Shown here in pieces: positions 52,579 through 60,288 of a DNA stretch of 64,000 bases. This DNA is from M3007 sp044350425 (GTDB lineage Bacteria > Bacteroidota > Bacteroidia > Chitinophagales > Saprospiraceae): the NCBI GenBank assembly GCA_044350425.1, contig JBILHS010000015.1, positions 4,004 to 68,003 of the forward strand. The letters run 5' to 3'. A program made the position numbers and the translations under genes. Below the pieces are notes generated by a model. That model did no database searches. It was not told the origin of the DNA and was given only the letters and a program-made list of their open reading frames with translations. Position 1 is the stretch's first letter, and each line of letters starts with the position of its first letter.

Positions 52579-53916
52579 ATGCACCGCTCCAACGTTGTTC
52601 GTTTAAGCCTTCTTGCCCTGATATTCATCAGCCTCTGTGCCTTGAAACCTATAAGGTTTCTAAAACCTTATAGGTTTGAACCAGCTGAAACCGCTTCCCA
52701 TGGGCCGGCAGGTAATCCACAAATCCCCATTTCACCAAATCCCCAAATCACCACTTACCATTCACCACTCACCACTAACCACTCCCCAACCTGGGGCTTC
52801 TTCGCCCACAAACGCATCAACCGCCTGGCCGTACTCACGTTGCCACCGCAAATGATGGTGTTTTTTAAGCCCAACATCGATTATCTCACCGATCATGCCG
52901 TAGATCCCGATATGCGTCGTTATGCCAGCAAAAATGAGGCGCCACGGCATTACATCGACCTGGACAATTATGGTGCGCCGCCCTTTGTGGATCTGCCGCG
53001 GCAGTGGCTGGATGCCATGCTGGTGTATACCGAAATCTGGGTGGTCAATACTCCCGGCGACACTACGCTGCTTTTTGGCAGCAAAAAACCGGTGCAGGAA
53101 GTCTGGCAGCGGGACTATAAAAACTGGTTTGCCAGGCAGTTGCTTCCCCGCTTTTATCGGGATGATGAAACGCTGGATGTTGATTCGCTGGGCCTGCTTT
53201 TGGATGAAATGGGATTTAAGGAAAAACCACAGGCTGCGTTTTTTCGGGAGCATCTTTCGCAGCATGGTGTTTTGCCCTGGAACCTGCAACGGATGCAGCG
53301 CCAGTTGACAGAAGCCTTTAAAATGCGGGATAGCCGACGGATCTTAAAGATCGCGGGCGACATGGGCCACTACATCGGCGACGCGCACGTGCCGCTGCAT
53401 ACTACAAGCAATTACAACGGACAAAAAACGGAACAACACGGCATCCATGGTTTTTGGGAGAGCCGGATCCCGGAGCTTTTTGCCGACGATTCTTATGATT
53501 ATTTTGTGGGCAAACCGGAATATGTTGAACGCACGGAGGACTGGTTTTGGCAGACTGTTATAGAGTCTAACAAATTGGTAGACAGTGTTTTAACCTTTGA
53601 AAAAAGGTTGCGCCGCACTTTTCCGGTTGACCGGCAGATGTGCCCGGACATGCGCTCCGGTGTGATGTCGGTCATGCCTTGCCGGGACTTTGCCGCAGCC
53701 TATCAGGATGTGATGAATGGCATGGTCGAGCGGCGCCTGCGGGCAGCCATTCACAGCGTCAGCAGTGCCTGGTATACCGCCTGGGTAGATGCAGGAGAGC
53801 CGGATCTTTCAAAAATGGATGCTCCGGTCATCAGCGAGGAGGAGCGAAAGGAAGAAGCAGAAATGCGCAAGAATTTTGAACAAGGGAAGATCCTGGGTCG
53901 GGCGGAGGAACATTGA
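52579..53916 (+). CDS. Exported zinc-dependent phospholipase C/S1-P1-like protein with repeat-derived N-terminal insert
   Basis: A 445-residue protein with signal peptide VVRLSLLALIFISLCAL. Residues ~23-70 have no family look and are encoded by a REP palindrome (52645-52677, giving KPIRFLKPYRF) followed by a CCCCAAATCACC-type simple-sequence tract. The conserved domain then begins WGFFAHKRINRLAVLTLP, where Trp/His are metal ligands in the zinc PLC/S1-P1 fold. Further ligands lie in GDMGHYIGDAHVPLHTT (around residue 275) and GIHGFWESRIPEL. A highly charged tail (EEERKEEAEMRKNFEQ) ends the chain. Likely periplasmic hydrolase; whether substrate is lipid or nucleic acid is undecided. The start is ATG 52579. 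Confidence 0.8.
   Translation: MHRSNVVRLSLLALIFISLCALKPIRFLKPYRFEPAETASHGPAGNPQIPISPNPQITTYHSPLTTNHSPTWGFFAHKRINRLAVLTLPPQMMVFFKPNIDYLTDHAVDPDMRRYASKNEAPRHYIDLDNYGAPPFVDLPRQWLDAMLVYTEIWVVNTPGDTTLLFGSKKPVQEVWQRDYKNWFARQLLPRFYRDDETLDVDSLGLLLDEMGFKEKPQAAFFREHLSQHGVLPWNLQRMQRQLTEAFKMRDSRRILKIAGDMGHYIGDAHVPLHTTSNYNGQKTEQHGIHGFWESRIPELFADDSYDYFVGKPEYVERTEDWFWQTVIESNKLVDSVLTFEKRLRRTFPVDRQMCPDMRSGVMSVMPCRDFAAAYQDVMNGMVERRLRAAIHSVSSAWYTAWVDAGEPDLSKMDAPVISEEERKEEAEMRKNFEQGKILGRAEEH
52645..52677. repeat. CCTATAAGG palindrome inside the coding region
   Basis: AAACCTATAAGGTTTC followed by TAAAACCTTATAGGTTT, identical at 32 of 33 positions to 48409-48441. The following ~100 bases are a Pro/Thr-coding tract of AAATCCCCAAATCACC and CACTCACCACTAACC type. 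Confidence 0.85.
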
Positions 53917-54046
53917 AATGTCGAATGTCCAACAAGGAATGTCTAATTTCCAAGGGGGCGTTTCTCCCGGGATTTGTAAGTTCTGAATGGAATGCATGTA
54001 CTTAAGTCGTGGATGCGTGCGTTCTTTGCCCTTAAAAATAGACACT

Positions 54047-55156
54047 ATGCCATTCAATTATAGTCGATTTATTGTCCCGCTCCTGTTTTTATCCCTTTCG
54101 TTGCCGGCTCAAACCGACACCCTGCGGCTGATTTTTGCAGGCGATATCATGGGCCATGCACCGCAGATCTCCAGTGCCAAAAATGCACAGGGTGGATACG
54201 ACTATACGCCTTGTTTCAAATATGTAAAGCCCATTCTCGAAGGCGCTGACATTGCCATTGGCAACCTGGAACTTACGTTACCAGGCAAAGCGCCCTACAC
54301 CGGCTATCCAATGTTTAGAAGCCCTGATGCCCTGGCCACAGGATTGAAAAATGCTGGATTTGATTTGCTGGTGACTTCCAACAACCATTCGAACGATGCC
54401 CATGGCCTGGGGGTGACCAACACCATTGAAACCCTGCGAAAGGAAGGTTTTCTGCAGACAGGAACCTTCAAAAACAAACGAGACCGTGACGCCCTGTATC
54501 CCTTGATGATCTACAAAAACGGGTTCAAGATTGCCTTGCTAAATTACACTTACGATACCAATGGCGTACCGACAGAAGCCCCAACAATCGTAAATCTGAT
54601 CGAAAACGGGCAGATCGCTGCGGATCTGGCAGAAGCCAGGGCACGAAAACCACACTTCATTATTGTGGTAATGCACTGGGGCCTGGAATATCAGCTGACA
54701 GAAAACGCAGTGCAACGCGAACAGGCCAAATTTCTGATCCAGAACGGCGCAGACATGGTGATCGGTTCGCACCCACACGTGGTGCAGCCCATCCGTACGG
54801 AACGGGTAACGATGCCCAATGGGTCAGAAAAAGAAGCACTTGTGGTGTATTCGCTGGGTAATTTTATTTCAAATCAACAGCAGCCCAACACGGATGGCGG
54901 GATCCTTTTTCAGGTAGATCTATTGAAGCGGAAAGGGAGCACAGAGGTCCGTTTGGGCGAGCATGGTATGATCCCGATGTATCGGTATATTCACAAAACA
55001 GCAGAGGGGAAAAGCACCTTTTTTGCTTTGCCGGTTTCGCAACTGGAGCGCAATGCCGACCTGGTTCCCGGTATGCCGCTATCGGCGCAAAGTGCTATGC
55101 TGAAATTTGCAGAAGGGCTACGCAAACGCGTAAAATACCAGGAGTTGACCCATTGA
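54047..55156 (+). CDS. Exported CapA family (poly-gamma-glutamate synthesis-like) metallophosphatase
   Basis: A 369-residue protein from ATG 54047. The signal peptide is IVPLLFLSLSLPAQ. CapA/YwtB-type motifs are LRLIFAGDIMGHAP, IAIGNLELTLPG, LLVTSNNHSNDAHGLGV, IIVVMHWGLEYQ and MVIGSHPHVVQPI, in which Asp, His and Asn form a calcineurin-like metal site. Family members act in capsule (poly-glutamate) retention or as phosphoesterases; no capB/capC genes are nearby, so the polymer role is doubtful. A longer frame from 53987 would put 20 non-signal residues first and is rejected. Confidence 0.87.
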   Translation: MPFNYSRFIVPLLFLSLSLPAQTDTLRLIFAGDIMGHAPQISSAKNAQGGYDYTPCFKYVKPILEGADIAIGNLELTLPGKAPYTGYPMFRSPDALATGLKNAGFDLLVTSNNHSNDAHGLGVTNTIETLRKEGFLQTGTFKNKRDRDALYPLMIYKNGFKIALLNYTYDTNGVPTEAPTIVNLIENGQIAADLAEARARKPHFIIVVMHWGLEYQLTENAVQREQAKFLIQNGADMVIGSHPHVVQPIRTERVTMPNGSEKEALVVYSLGNFISNQQQPNTDGGILFQVDLLKRKGSTEVRLGEHGMIPMYRYIHKTAEGKSTFFALPVSQLERNADLVPGMPLSAQSAMLKFAEGLRKRVKYQELTH

Positions 55157-55211
55157 TTCCATTACCCACATTGACCCCATTGACCACATTAAAATATTGA
55201 CCACATTCCCC
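55145..55211. repeat. ~12-bp tandem repeat before the radical SAM start codon
   Basis: Degenerate copies of CCATTGACCACATT end in AAAATATTGACCACATTCCC, one base before the ATG. It overlaps the last codons of the CapA gene. The same sequence class precedes the PfkB gene at 42931-42977. Confidence 0.8.
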
Positions 55212-55212
55212 C

Positions 55213-56622
55213 ATGGATCGTCCCTACATATACTACGATTTCACCCTGAGCCTCTGCTCCCAGTGCCTCCGCCGGGTAGATGCAAAAGTGATCTTTGAAA
55301 ACGACAAGGTGTGGATGCTGAAACGCTGTCCCACCCATGGTCCAGAAAAGGTGCTGGTGGCAGATGATATAGAATATTACCGGACCACGCGCAACTACGC
55401 CAAGCGCAGCGAAATGCCGCGCAAATTCAATACCCACACCCACTACGGCTGTCCATACGATTGCGGACTCTGTCCTGATCACGAGCAGCATTCCTGTCTG
55501 ACCATCATTGAAGTGACCGATCGTTGCAATCTCGCTTGTCCAACCTGCTATGCCGAGTCCAGTCCGCATCACGGGCGGCACCGTACCCTGGAAGAGATCG
55601 AGATGATGCTCGACCTGGTAGTGGCCAATGAAGGAGAGCCGGATGTGGTTCAGATCAGTGGTGGAGAACCAACGATACACCCCCAGTTTTTTGAAATTCT
55701 GGATATGGCGAAGACCAAACCCATTCGGCATTTGATGGTGAATACCAATGGGATCCGGATCGCAAAAGATCCAGGTTTTGCGGAAAGACTGGCCACTTAT
55801 GCCCCTGATTTTGAGGTTTATCTGCAATTTGATTCCTTTGAGCCCCATGTTTTGGAAAGCCTGCGGGGAGAAAATTTGCTGGAAACCAAAATGAAGGCAC
55901 TGGAAAATCTCAACCGGGTAAACCTCTCCACGACCCTCGTTATGACCCTGCAAAAAGGCCTGAACGACGGAGAAATTGGCAAGATTCTCGACTTCGCATT
56001 ACAGCAAAAATGCGTGCGTGGGGTTACGTTTCAGCCCACGCAGGTAGCCGGACGTACCGATGGATTTGACCCGGCGACGGATCGGATCACCCTGACAGAA
56101 GTGCGCAAACAGATTCTTCGTCAGGCTCCTGTTTTTCAACCCGAAGATATTATTCCTGTGCCCTGTAATCCTGACGCACTGGCCATGGCTTATGCCTTGA
56201 AGATCGATGGACAGGTGTTCCCACTCACCCGGTTCATCAATCCGCAGGACATTCTCGATAATTCGCGCAATACCATTGTATATGAACAAGATGAGCGGCT
56301 ACATCAACACATGGTACAACTATTCAGCACCGGAAATTCTGTGGAGTGCGCCACCAACGAATTGAACCAGAGCCTGATGTGCTGTTTGCCGCAGGTAGTT
56401 GCGCCCAACCTGGGTTACGAAAACCTGTTCCGGATCATCATCATGCGTTTCATTGATGCATATGATTTTGATGTGCGTTCTATCAAAAAGTCTTGTGTTC
56501 ATATTGTTAGTCTGGAGGATAAAAAGATCATTCCCTTTGAAACGATGAATCTGTTTTACAGGGATCCCTTGAAACGGGCCTATCTGGAAAAATTGCGGGC
56601 GGAAGAAGTGCCGATGTTTTGA
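55213..56622 (+). CDS. Radical SAM protein of the MJ0619/tetraether synthase (Tes) type
   Basis: A 469-residue radical SAM enzyme. The SAM cluster motif is TDRCNLACPTCYA (CX3CX2C, ~residue 108), with QISGGEPTIHP for SAM binding. It is rich in further cysteines: an N-terminal LCSQC with RCPTHG (rubredoxin- or zinc-ribbon-like), GCPYDCGLCPDHEQHSC just ahead of the core, and C-terminal MCCLPQ and KSCVHI, suggesting auxiliary clusters. This arrangement is that of the archaeal MJ0619 and Tes proteins, which make C-methyl or C-C bonds on pterins or lipid chains. The genes that follow encode two small membrane proteins and an Lgt-like protein, favouring a lipid substrate; this is inference. Confidence 0.85.
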   Translation: MDRPYIYYDFTLSLCSQCLRRVDAKVIFENDKVWMLKRCPTHGPEKVLVADDIEYYRTTRNYAKRSEMPRKFNTHTHYGCPYDCGLCPDHEQHSCLTIIEVTDRCNLACPTCYAESSPHHGRHRTLEEIEMMLDLVVANEGEPDVVQISGGEPTIHPQFFEILDMAKTKPIRHLMVNTNGIRIAKDPGFAERLATYAPDFEVYLQFDSFEPHVLESLRGENLLETKMKALENLNRVNLSTTLVMTLQKGLNDGEIGKILDFALQQKCVRGVTFQPTQVAGRTDGFDPATDRITLTEVRKQILRQAPVFQPEDIIPVPCNPDALAMAYALKIDGQVFPLTRFINPQDILDNSRNTIVYEQDERLHQHMVQLFSTGNSVECATNELNQSLMCCLPQVVAPNLGYENLFRIIIMRFIDAYDFDVRSIKKSCVHIVSLEDKKIIPFETMNLFYRDPLKRAYLEKLRAEEVPMF

Positions 56623-56640
56623 AAATCAAATACGTATGCT

Positions 56641-56898
56641 ATGAAAAATCCAAATCCTTGGGTGCTTGGTATTAATTTGTTGGTTTATGGGACTTGTTAT
56701 GTAATGCGACCAGCACGCTACTTTGAATATTTTTTTGTGTTTTGTGGTATCAATGCATTGCTGGGAATCTTATTACTTTTAATGCAGAAAAAAGCGCTGG
56801 GGCAAGCGTTTCTTTTATCAGCCTTTGTTATTCCGCTTATTGGGCTGGGCGTTTGCGCGATCATCCTTTCTCAATTACGAATTGGTGGCTCACACTGA
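56641..56898 (+). CDS. Small membrane protein, unrecognised
   Basis: An 85-residue protein with three hydrophobic segments (LGINLLVYGTCYVM, FVFCGINALLGILLLLM, AFLLSAFVIPLIGLGVCAIIL) and short polar ends. It matches no family known to me. It begins 18 bases after the radical SAM gene, so is probably co-transcribed, and is separated from the next small membrane gene by a perfect 38-bp-arm hairpin. Confidence 0.7.
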   Translation: MKNPNPWVLGINLLVYGTCYVMRPARYFEYFFVFCGINALLGILLLLMQKKALGQAFLLSAFVIPLIGLGVCAIILSQLRIGGSH

Positions 56899-56924
56899 CC
56901 ATATTTTATACATGCGAGCATTGG

Positions 56925-57003
56925 ATTGGTAGTTTCACCTGAGATATATTGATAGTCTCACTCCAAGTGAGACTATCAATATATCTCAGGTGAAACTACC
57001 AAT
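56925..57003. repeat. Perfect hairpin with 38-bp arms and a 3-base loop
   Basis: Arms 56925-56962 and 56966-57003 are exact reverse complements (ATTGGTAGTTTCACCTGAG...), loop CCA. It lies in the 125-base gap between two small membrane-protein genes of one presumed operon. There is no long U-tract after it. Confidence 0.9.
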
Positions 57004-57023
57004 TTTCACAAATTGACCAATAT

Positions 57024-57365
57024 ATGCAAAACGAACCTTTCGACCAACTAGATCCGCTCCCAGACCCACCCAAACCCAAAATGCCTCTGGGAAAAGTTAT
57101 GCTGATCAACTTCGGCATTATGGTGGCTTACATGCTGCTTTCAAGCCTCGCGATGGCCAGTGGCCCTGAAGGTGGCCTGGGTGTTTTGACTATAGATGCC
57201 TTCCTGATTCTCGCACAGGTAGCGCTGAATATGCTGGTCGGTTTTGTCCTGGTATTTACCGACGACAAAAAGCAATTGGGTGGTGCGCTGCTAATCGGGG
57301 GCATCTTAATGGGGGTCATTGGTTTTGGTTCCTGCCTTGGTCACATGGCCTTAATGGGCGCCTAA
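57024..57365 (+). CDS. Small membrane protein, unrecognised
   Basis: A 113-residue protein with a Pro/Asp-rich cytoplasmic-looking start (DQLDPLPDPPKPKMPLGK) and three hydrophobic segments (VMLINFGIMVAYMLLSSLAM, AFLILAQVALNMLVGFVLVF, ALLIGGILMGVIGFGSCLG). No family recognised. It sits between the 85-residue membrane protein and the Lgt-like gene, 14 bases before the latter's start, so a shared role in the membrane is likely but unspecified. Confidence 0.7.
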   Translation: MQNEPFDQLDPLPDPPKPKMPLGKVMLINFGIMVAYMLLSSLAMASGPEGGLGVLTIDAFLILAQVALNMLVGFVLVFTDDKKQLGGALLIGGILMGVIGFGSCLGHMALMGA

Positions 57366-57379
57366 TCCCAATCTCACTT

Positions 57380-58126
57380 TTGAACTACCCATTCGAAATT
57401 CAAATCGCTTCGGCGCGTATCCCGGGGCATCTCTTGTTCGAGATGCTGGCCTACACCATTGGATACCGGCTGTACGTGTGGCAACGCAGCCGCAATCAGG
57501 ATCTCATCAGCGATGAAGGAAGAATGTGGATCTTTCTGGGCGCTGCAGCCGGGGCACTGATTGGAAGCCATTTACTGGGCATTTCGGAAAATCCCGCGTA
57601 TTTAGCTAAACTCAACTGGCAGATCTGGCTGGGCAATAAAACGATTGTAGGTGGTTTGTTAGGCGGCCTGATCGGCGTTGAATGGACCAAAAAAATAATT
57701 GGTGTCCATACTTCCTCCGGCGACTTAATGACCTTCCCCTTGATCTTCAGCCTGGCAGTTGGAAGGGTAGGATGTCATTTGGCAGGCCTTACAGACGGTA
57801 CCCATGGTGATCCGTCCTCGCTTCCCTGGGCCATTGATTTCGGCGATGGCATTCCGCGCCATCCGGTCAATCTGTACGAAGTGATCTTCCTGATGGTACT
57901 GGCTTTTTTTATCTTTCAAATTGAAAAAAAAGGCCCAATGCCCAATGGACGGCGTTTTCAGATTTTTATGGTGGGCTATTTGCTCTGGCGTTTTGCAGTA
58001 GAATTCATCAAGCCGGTTTGGGTTTTGCCGCCAGGTATTTCACCCATACAAGTCGCCGTCCTTTGGGGTCTCTTTTATTACGGGAGTATCTGGAATAGAC
58101 AAAAAAAGGATAAAGCACCCCACTAA
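57380..58126 (+). CDS. Prolipoprotein diacylglyceryl transferase (Lgt)-like protein
   Basis: A 248-residue polytopic membrane protein with about seven hydrophobic segments, shorter than typical Lgt (~280). The Lgt signature region is recognisable: TIVGGLLGGLIGVEW, GRVGCHLAGLTDGT, PWAIDFGDG and RHPVNLYEVIFLMVL, matching the GR-x-GN and RHP-x-QLYE elements of true Lgt, though GRVGCHL departs from the usual GRIGNF. The initiation codon appears to be TTG at 57380. Because of its context with a Tes-like radical SAM protein it may be an Lgt paralogue acting on a special lipid rather than the housekeeping enzyme. Confidence 0.8.
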   Translation: MNYPFEIQIASARIPGHLLFEMLAYTIGYRLYVWQRSRNQDLISDEGRMWIFLGAAAGALIGSHLLGISENPAYLAKLNWQIWLGNKTIVGGLLGGLIGVEWTKKIIGVHTSSGDLMTFPLIFSLAVGRVGCHLAGLTDGTHGDPSSLPWAIDFGDGIPRHPVNLYEVIFLMVLAFFIFQIEKKGPMPNGRRFQIFMVGYLLWRFAVEFIKPVWVLPPGISPIQVAVLWGLFYYGSIWNRQKKDKAPH

Positions 58127-58214
58127 TTACCACCCCACCACCAATCCCCAATAAACCAATCCCTAATAAACCAATCCCCACCCCACCAATCACCAACAAA
58201 CCAATTACCAAAAA
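58127..58214. repeat. CCAATCCCCAATAAA simple-sequence tract between convergent genes
   Basis: Degenerate repeats of CCAATCCCCAATAAA/ACCACCCCACCA fill the whole space between the Lgt-like stop and the SDR stop. They are similar in type to the tract inside the gene at 52579. Confidence 0.75.
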
Positions 58215-58985
58215 TCAAATCTCCCAAATATCCCCCCAAAGCCTCGCGCCTCCATCCATATAGATCGTGTCGCCTGTCATATATGCAGCTGCCGGGCTGG
58301 CGAGGAAAAGCGTGAGTGCAGCCACCTCATCCACGGTGCCCAGGCGTTTCATTGGAATGGTACGGGCTACATCTGCCACGATCTCGGGGGGGTAATTTTC
58401 CAGGCCACTGCTTTGAATGATGCCGGGTGCAATACAATTGATCCGGATGCCGCGCGAGGCCCATTCCACAGCCAGAGATTTGCTGAGGTTCATCACCCCG
58501 GCCCTTGCTGCGGCGGTATGTGCCATGCCCGGAAACCCACGTTCGTTGTTCACCACGATGTTGAGTACCACGCCCTGGTTTTGTGGGAAAAAGAATTGCT
58601 GCGCCATCGTTTGCGTCACGTACCAGGTGCCATTCAGGTTGGTATTCACCACCGCCTGCCAGCCTTTGGGTGTGATATCGGCGGCTGGACTGGGGAATTG
58701 TCCACCGGCATTATTGACCAGAATATCCAGCTTTCCGGATTCATTCGCGATAAATTCAGCCATTTGAGCTACCTGTTCAGGCTCGCGAATGTCTAAAACC
58801 TGGCCCTTTACCTTTCCAAAAAGACTCAGTTCCTGCACGGCTTTTTCAATACGTCCCGCTTTTCGGGAGCAAATGAACACTTCCGCGCCACATTGCAAAA
58901 AATGCCGGGCGATTGCGAAGCCAATGCCACTTCCCCCGCCGGTTACGAGTATTGTTTTTCCTTTAAATAGATCTGGTTGGAACAT
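58215..58985 (-). CDS. SDR family oxidoreductase, 2,4-dienoyl-CoA reductase-like
   Basis: A 256-residue Rossmann-fold short-chain dehydrogenase. The cofactor loop is TGGGSGIG (residues 15-22), NNAG is at 91-94, and the C terminus has PGIIQSSGL and TGDTIYMDGGARLWG. At the place of the catalytic Tyr-x-x-x-Lys it has HTAAARAGV, with Thr157 and Arg161. Loss of the Tyr is known for 2,4-dienoyl-CoA reductases (DECR type), whose region reads similarly, but those keep the Lys. A role in fatty acid degradation fits fadD at 62020. It is a single minus-strand gene. Confidence 0.85.
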   Translation of the reverse strand: MFQPDLFKGKTILVTGGGSGIGFAIARHFLQCGAEVFICSRKAGRIEKAVQELSLFGKVKGQVLDIREPEQVAQMAEFIANESGKLDILVNNAGGQFPSPAADITPKGWQAVVNTNLNGTWYVTQTMAQQFFFPQNQGVVLNIVVNNERGFPGMAHTAAARAGVMNLSKSLAVEWASRGIRINCIAPGIIQSSGLENYPPEIVADVARTIPMKRLGTVDEVAALTLFLASPAAAYMTGDTIYMDGGARLWGDIWEI

Positions 58986-59084
58986 AGGTGCATCGAGTGG
59001 GATAATGGTTTCTTAGATGAATGGAACACGGATGACCACGGATAAAATGGATCTTATCCAGGTCATCCGTGTCTCTGAGGCTTT

Positions 59085-60035
59085 TTAGAAGATCTTGTTG
59101 TATTTCAAAAGGAATCCACCGGTGTAAGACGGCTTCAAACCCAGGTATGGGCCGATGGCGTCCGGGCTGGTGCCTTCAGGGATTTTTTCAACCTGTACCT
59201 TCGTGAAGTGGTCGTAAAATACATCTCCGAACAGACCCAGGGCAAGGCCTTTGAAAATTTGAATGTCCAGCGCATTTTGCCACAATACGTTGCCATTCAG
59301 GTCTTGCTTATAGTCTGCAAACCAGGCAAATTTGCTAGAAAATGCAATACGGTCTTTCATGAACTTGTTGACGTACTGTGCTTTGAGCGAGTACCCCAAC
59401 TGAAAGCGATTGTTTTTGCCTGCTTCGTTTCCAAGGGGTTGGCCCGCCAATGCTGCCAGGTCATCATTGCCTACGTACGTCAGGTTAAAGCTGGCAGGTG
59501 AAAAGAAAAAGGTAAGATTTTTAGTGGGCTTGTAGTCAATACCGGGAGCAATGGCAAAGCGTGCCGGAGATAGGAATTCAGAGAGCAAATTTGAATCAAC
59601 ACCATTCAACAAATTGCCGGCATAGGTTTTAAGCAGTTGAGACTCCGCAGTTCCATCTAGCGCAGCAAATAATTTTTCGCCGATAATGCTGTAACCATAA
59701 CGGGAGCCCAGCCGAAGGATGTCCAGGTTTTTTTGAAAGTCAGCATCTTTTCCGCCAATCCGTTGAGCGCCAAGTTGAAGCGCGCCACTGTTGTTCCAGA
59801 AATACTTGTCATGTTTGTTGTTGGCAGAAAGCGCCACCAGTCCACCAAACCCGATGCGGTTGTCGCCCGCACCCAATCGTGGGTTGATCAACCCAAGGCC
59901 GGTCAGGTCAAGACCAAAGCTGCCGCTAATGGTCCAGTGTTTGGGTACTTCAACTGGTTTAGGTGTTTCAGTTTGTGCGAAAGAGGAAGTTTGCAGACAA
60001 AATGCTGCGAGGAGGAGTGTGTAAAAGGACTTCAT
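59085..60035 (-). CDS. DUF3078 outer membrane-associated protein
   Basis: A 316-residue exported protein (signal peptide ends SSFAQ). The body resembles DUF3078, a Bacteroidota family thought to form an outer-membrane barrel: HWTISGSFGLDLTGLGLINP, YFWNNSGALQLGAQRIGG, FLSPARFAIAPGIDYKP, FFFSPASFNLTYVGN and the final TGGFLLKYNKIF with alternating hydrophobic residues and a terminal Phe. No enzymatic motif. The neighbour on the same strand is the DUF1800 gene, 245 bases upstream, separated by simple repeats. Confidence 0.82.
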   Translation of the reverse strand: MKSFYTLLLAAFCLQTSSFAQTETPKPVEVPKHWTISGSFGLDLTGLGLINPRLGAGDNRIGFGGLVALSANNKHDKYFWNNSGALQLGAQRIGGKDADFQKNLDILRLGSRYGYSIIGEKLFAALDGTAESQLLKTYAGNLLNGVDSNLLSEFLSPARFAIAPGIDYKPTKNLTFFFSPASFNLTYVGNDDLAALAGQPLGNEAGKNNRFQLGYSLKAQYVNKFMKDRIAFSSKFAWFADYKQDLNGNVLWQNALDIQIFKGLALGLFGDVFYDHFTKVQVEKIPEGTSPDAIGPYLGLKPSYTGGFLLKYNKIF

Positions 60036-60153
60036 GATAAAAACGGATGAAAATTAGTTAAAAAATAGTCGCCTTGCAGGAGAAATCACGCTGCAAGGCG
60101 ACGGTTGCCGATTCAGACGGCCTTTTTAGCAAAAGTTACAAGAGTAGTGTTAT

Positions 60154-60288
60154 GAGTTTCAAGTTTCAAGTTAAAAGTTTCAAGTGGCCCCGATGACTGG
60201 TAGGTAACAGGCAGCGCTGGAATCTTTAAACTTGTAACTTTAAACTCCCTACTTTAAACTTTTAACTTGCTACTTTTAACTTAAAAAG
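60154..60288. repeat. AAGTTTCAAGTTAAAAG inverted simple repeats next to the DUF1800 stop
   Basis: Left copies (GTTTCAAGTTTCAAGTTAAA, 60154-60185) and right copies (CTTTAAACTTGTAACTTTAA, 60223-60288) are in opposite orientation. The right tract reaches the stop codon of the DUF1800 gene at 60281-60283. Confidence 0.7.

Noticed and set aside
53987..54046. Upstream in-frame start for the CapA gene
   Set aside because: It would place 20 polar residues ahead of a good signal peptide; the ATG at 54047 gives a standard exported protein.
58008..58211. 67-codon minus-strand frame with Gly/Ile/Val repeats
   Set aside because: It is simply the translation of the CCAATCCCC simple-sequence tract between two convergent genes.
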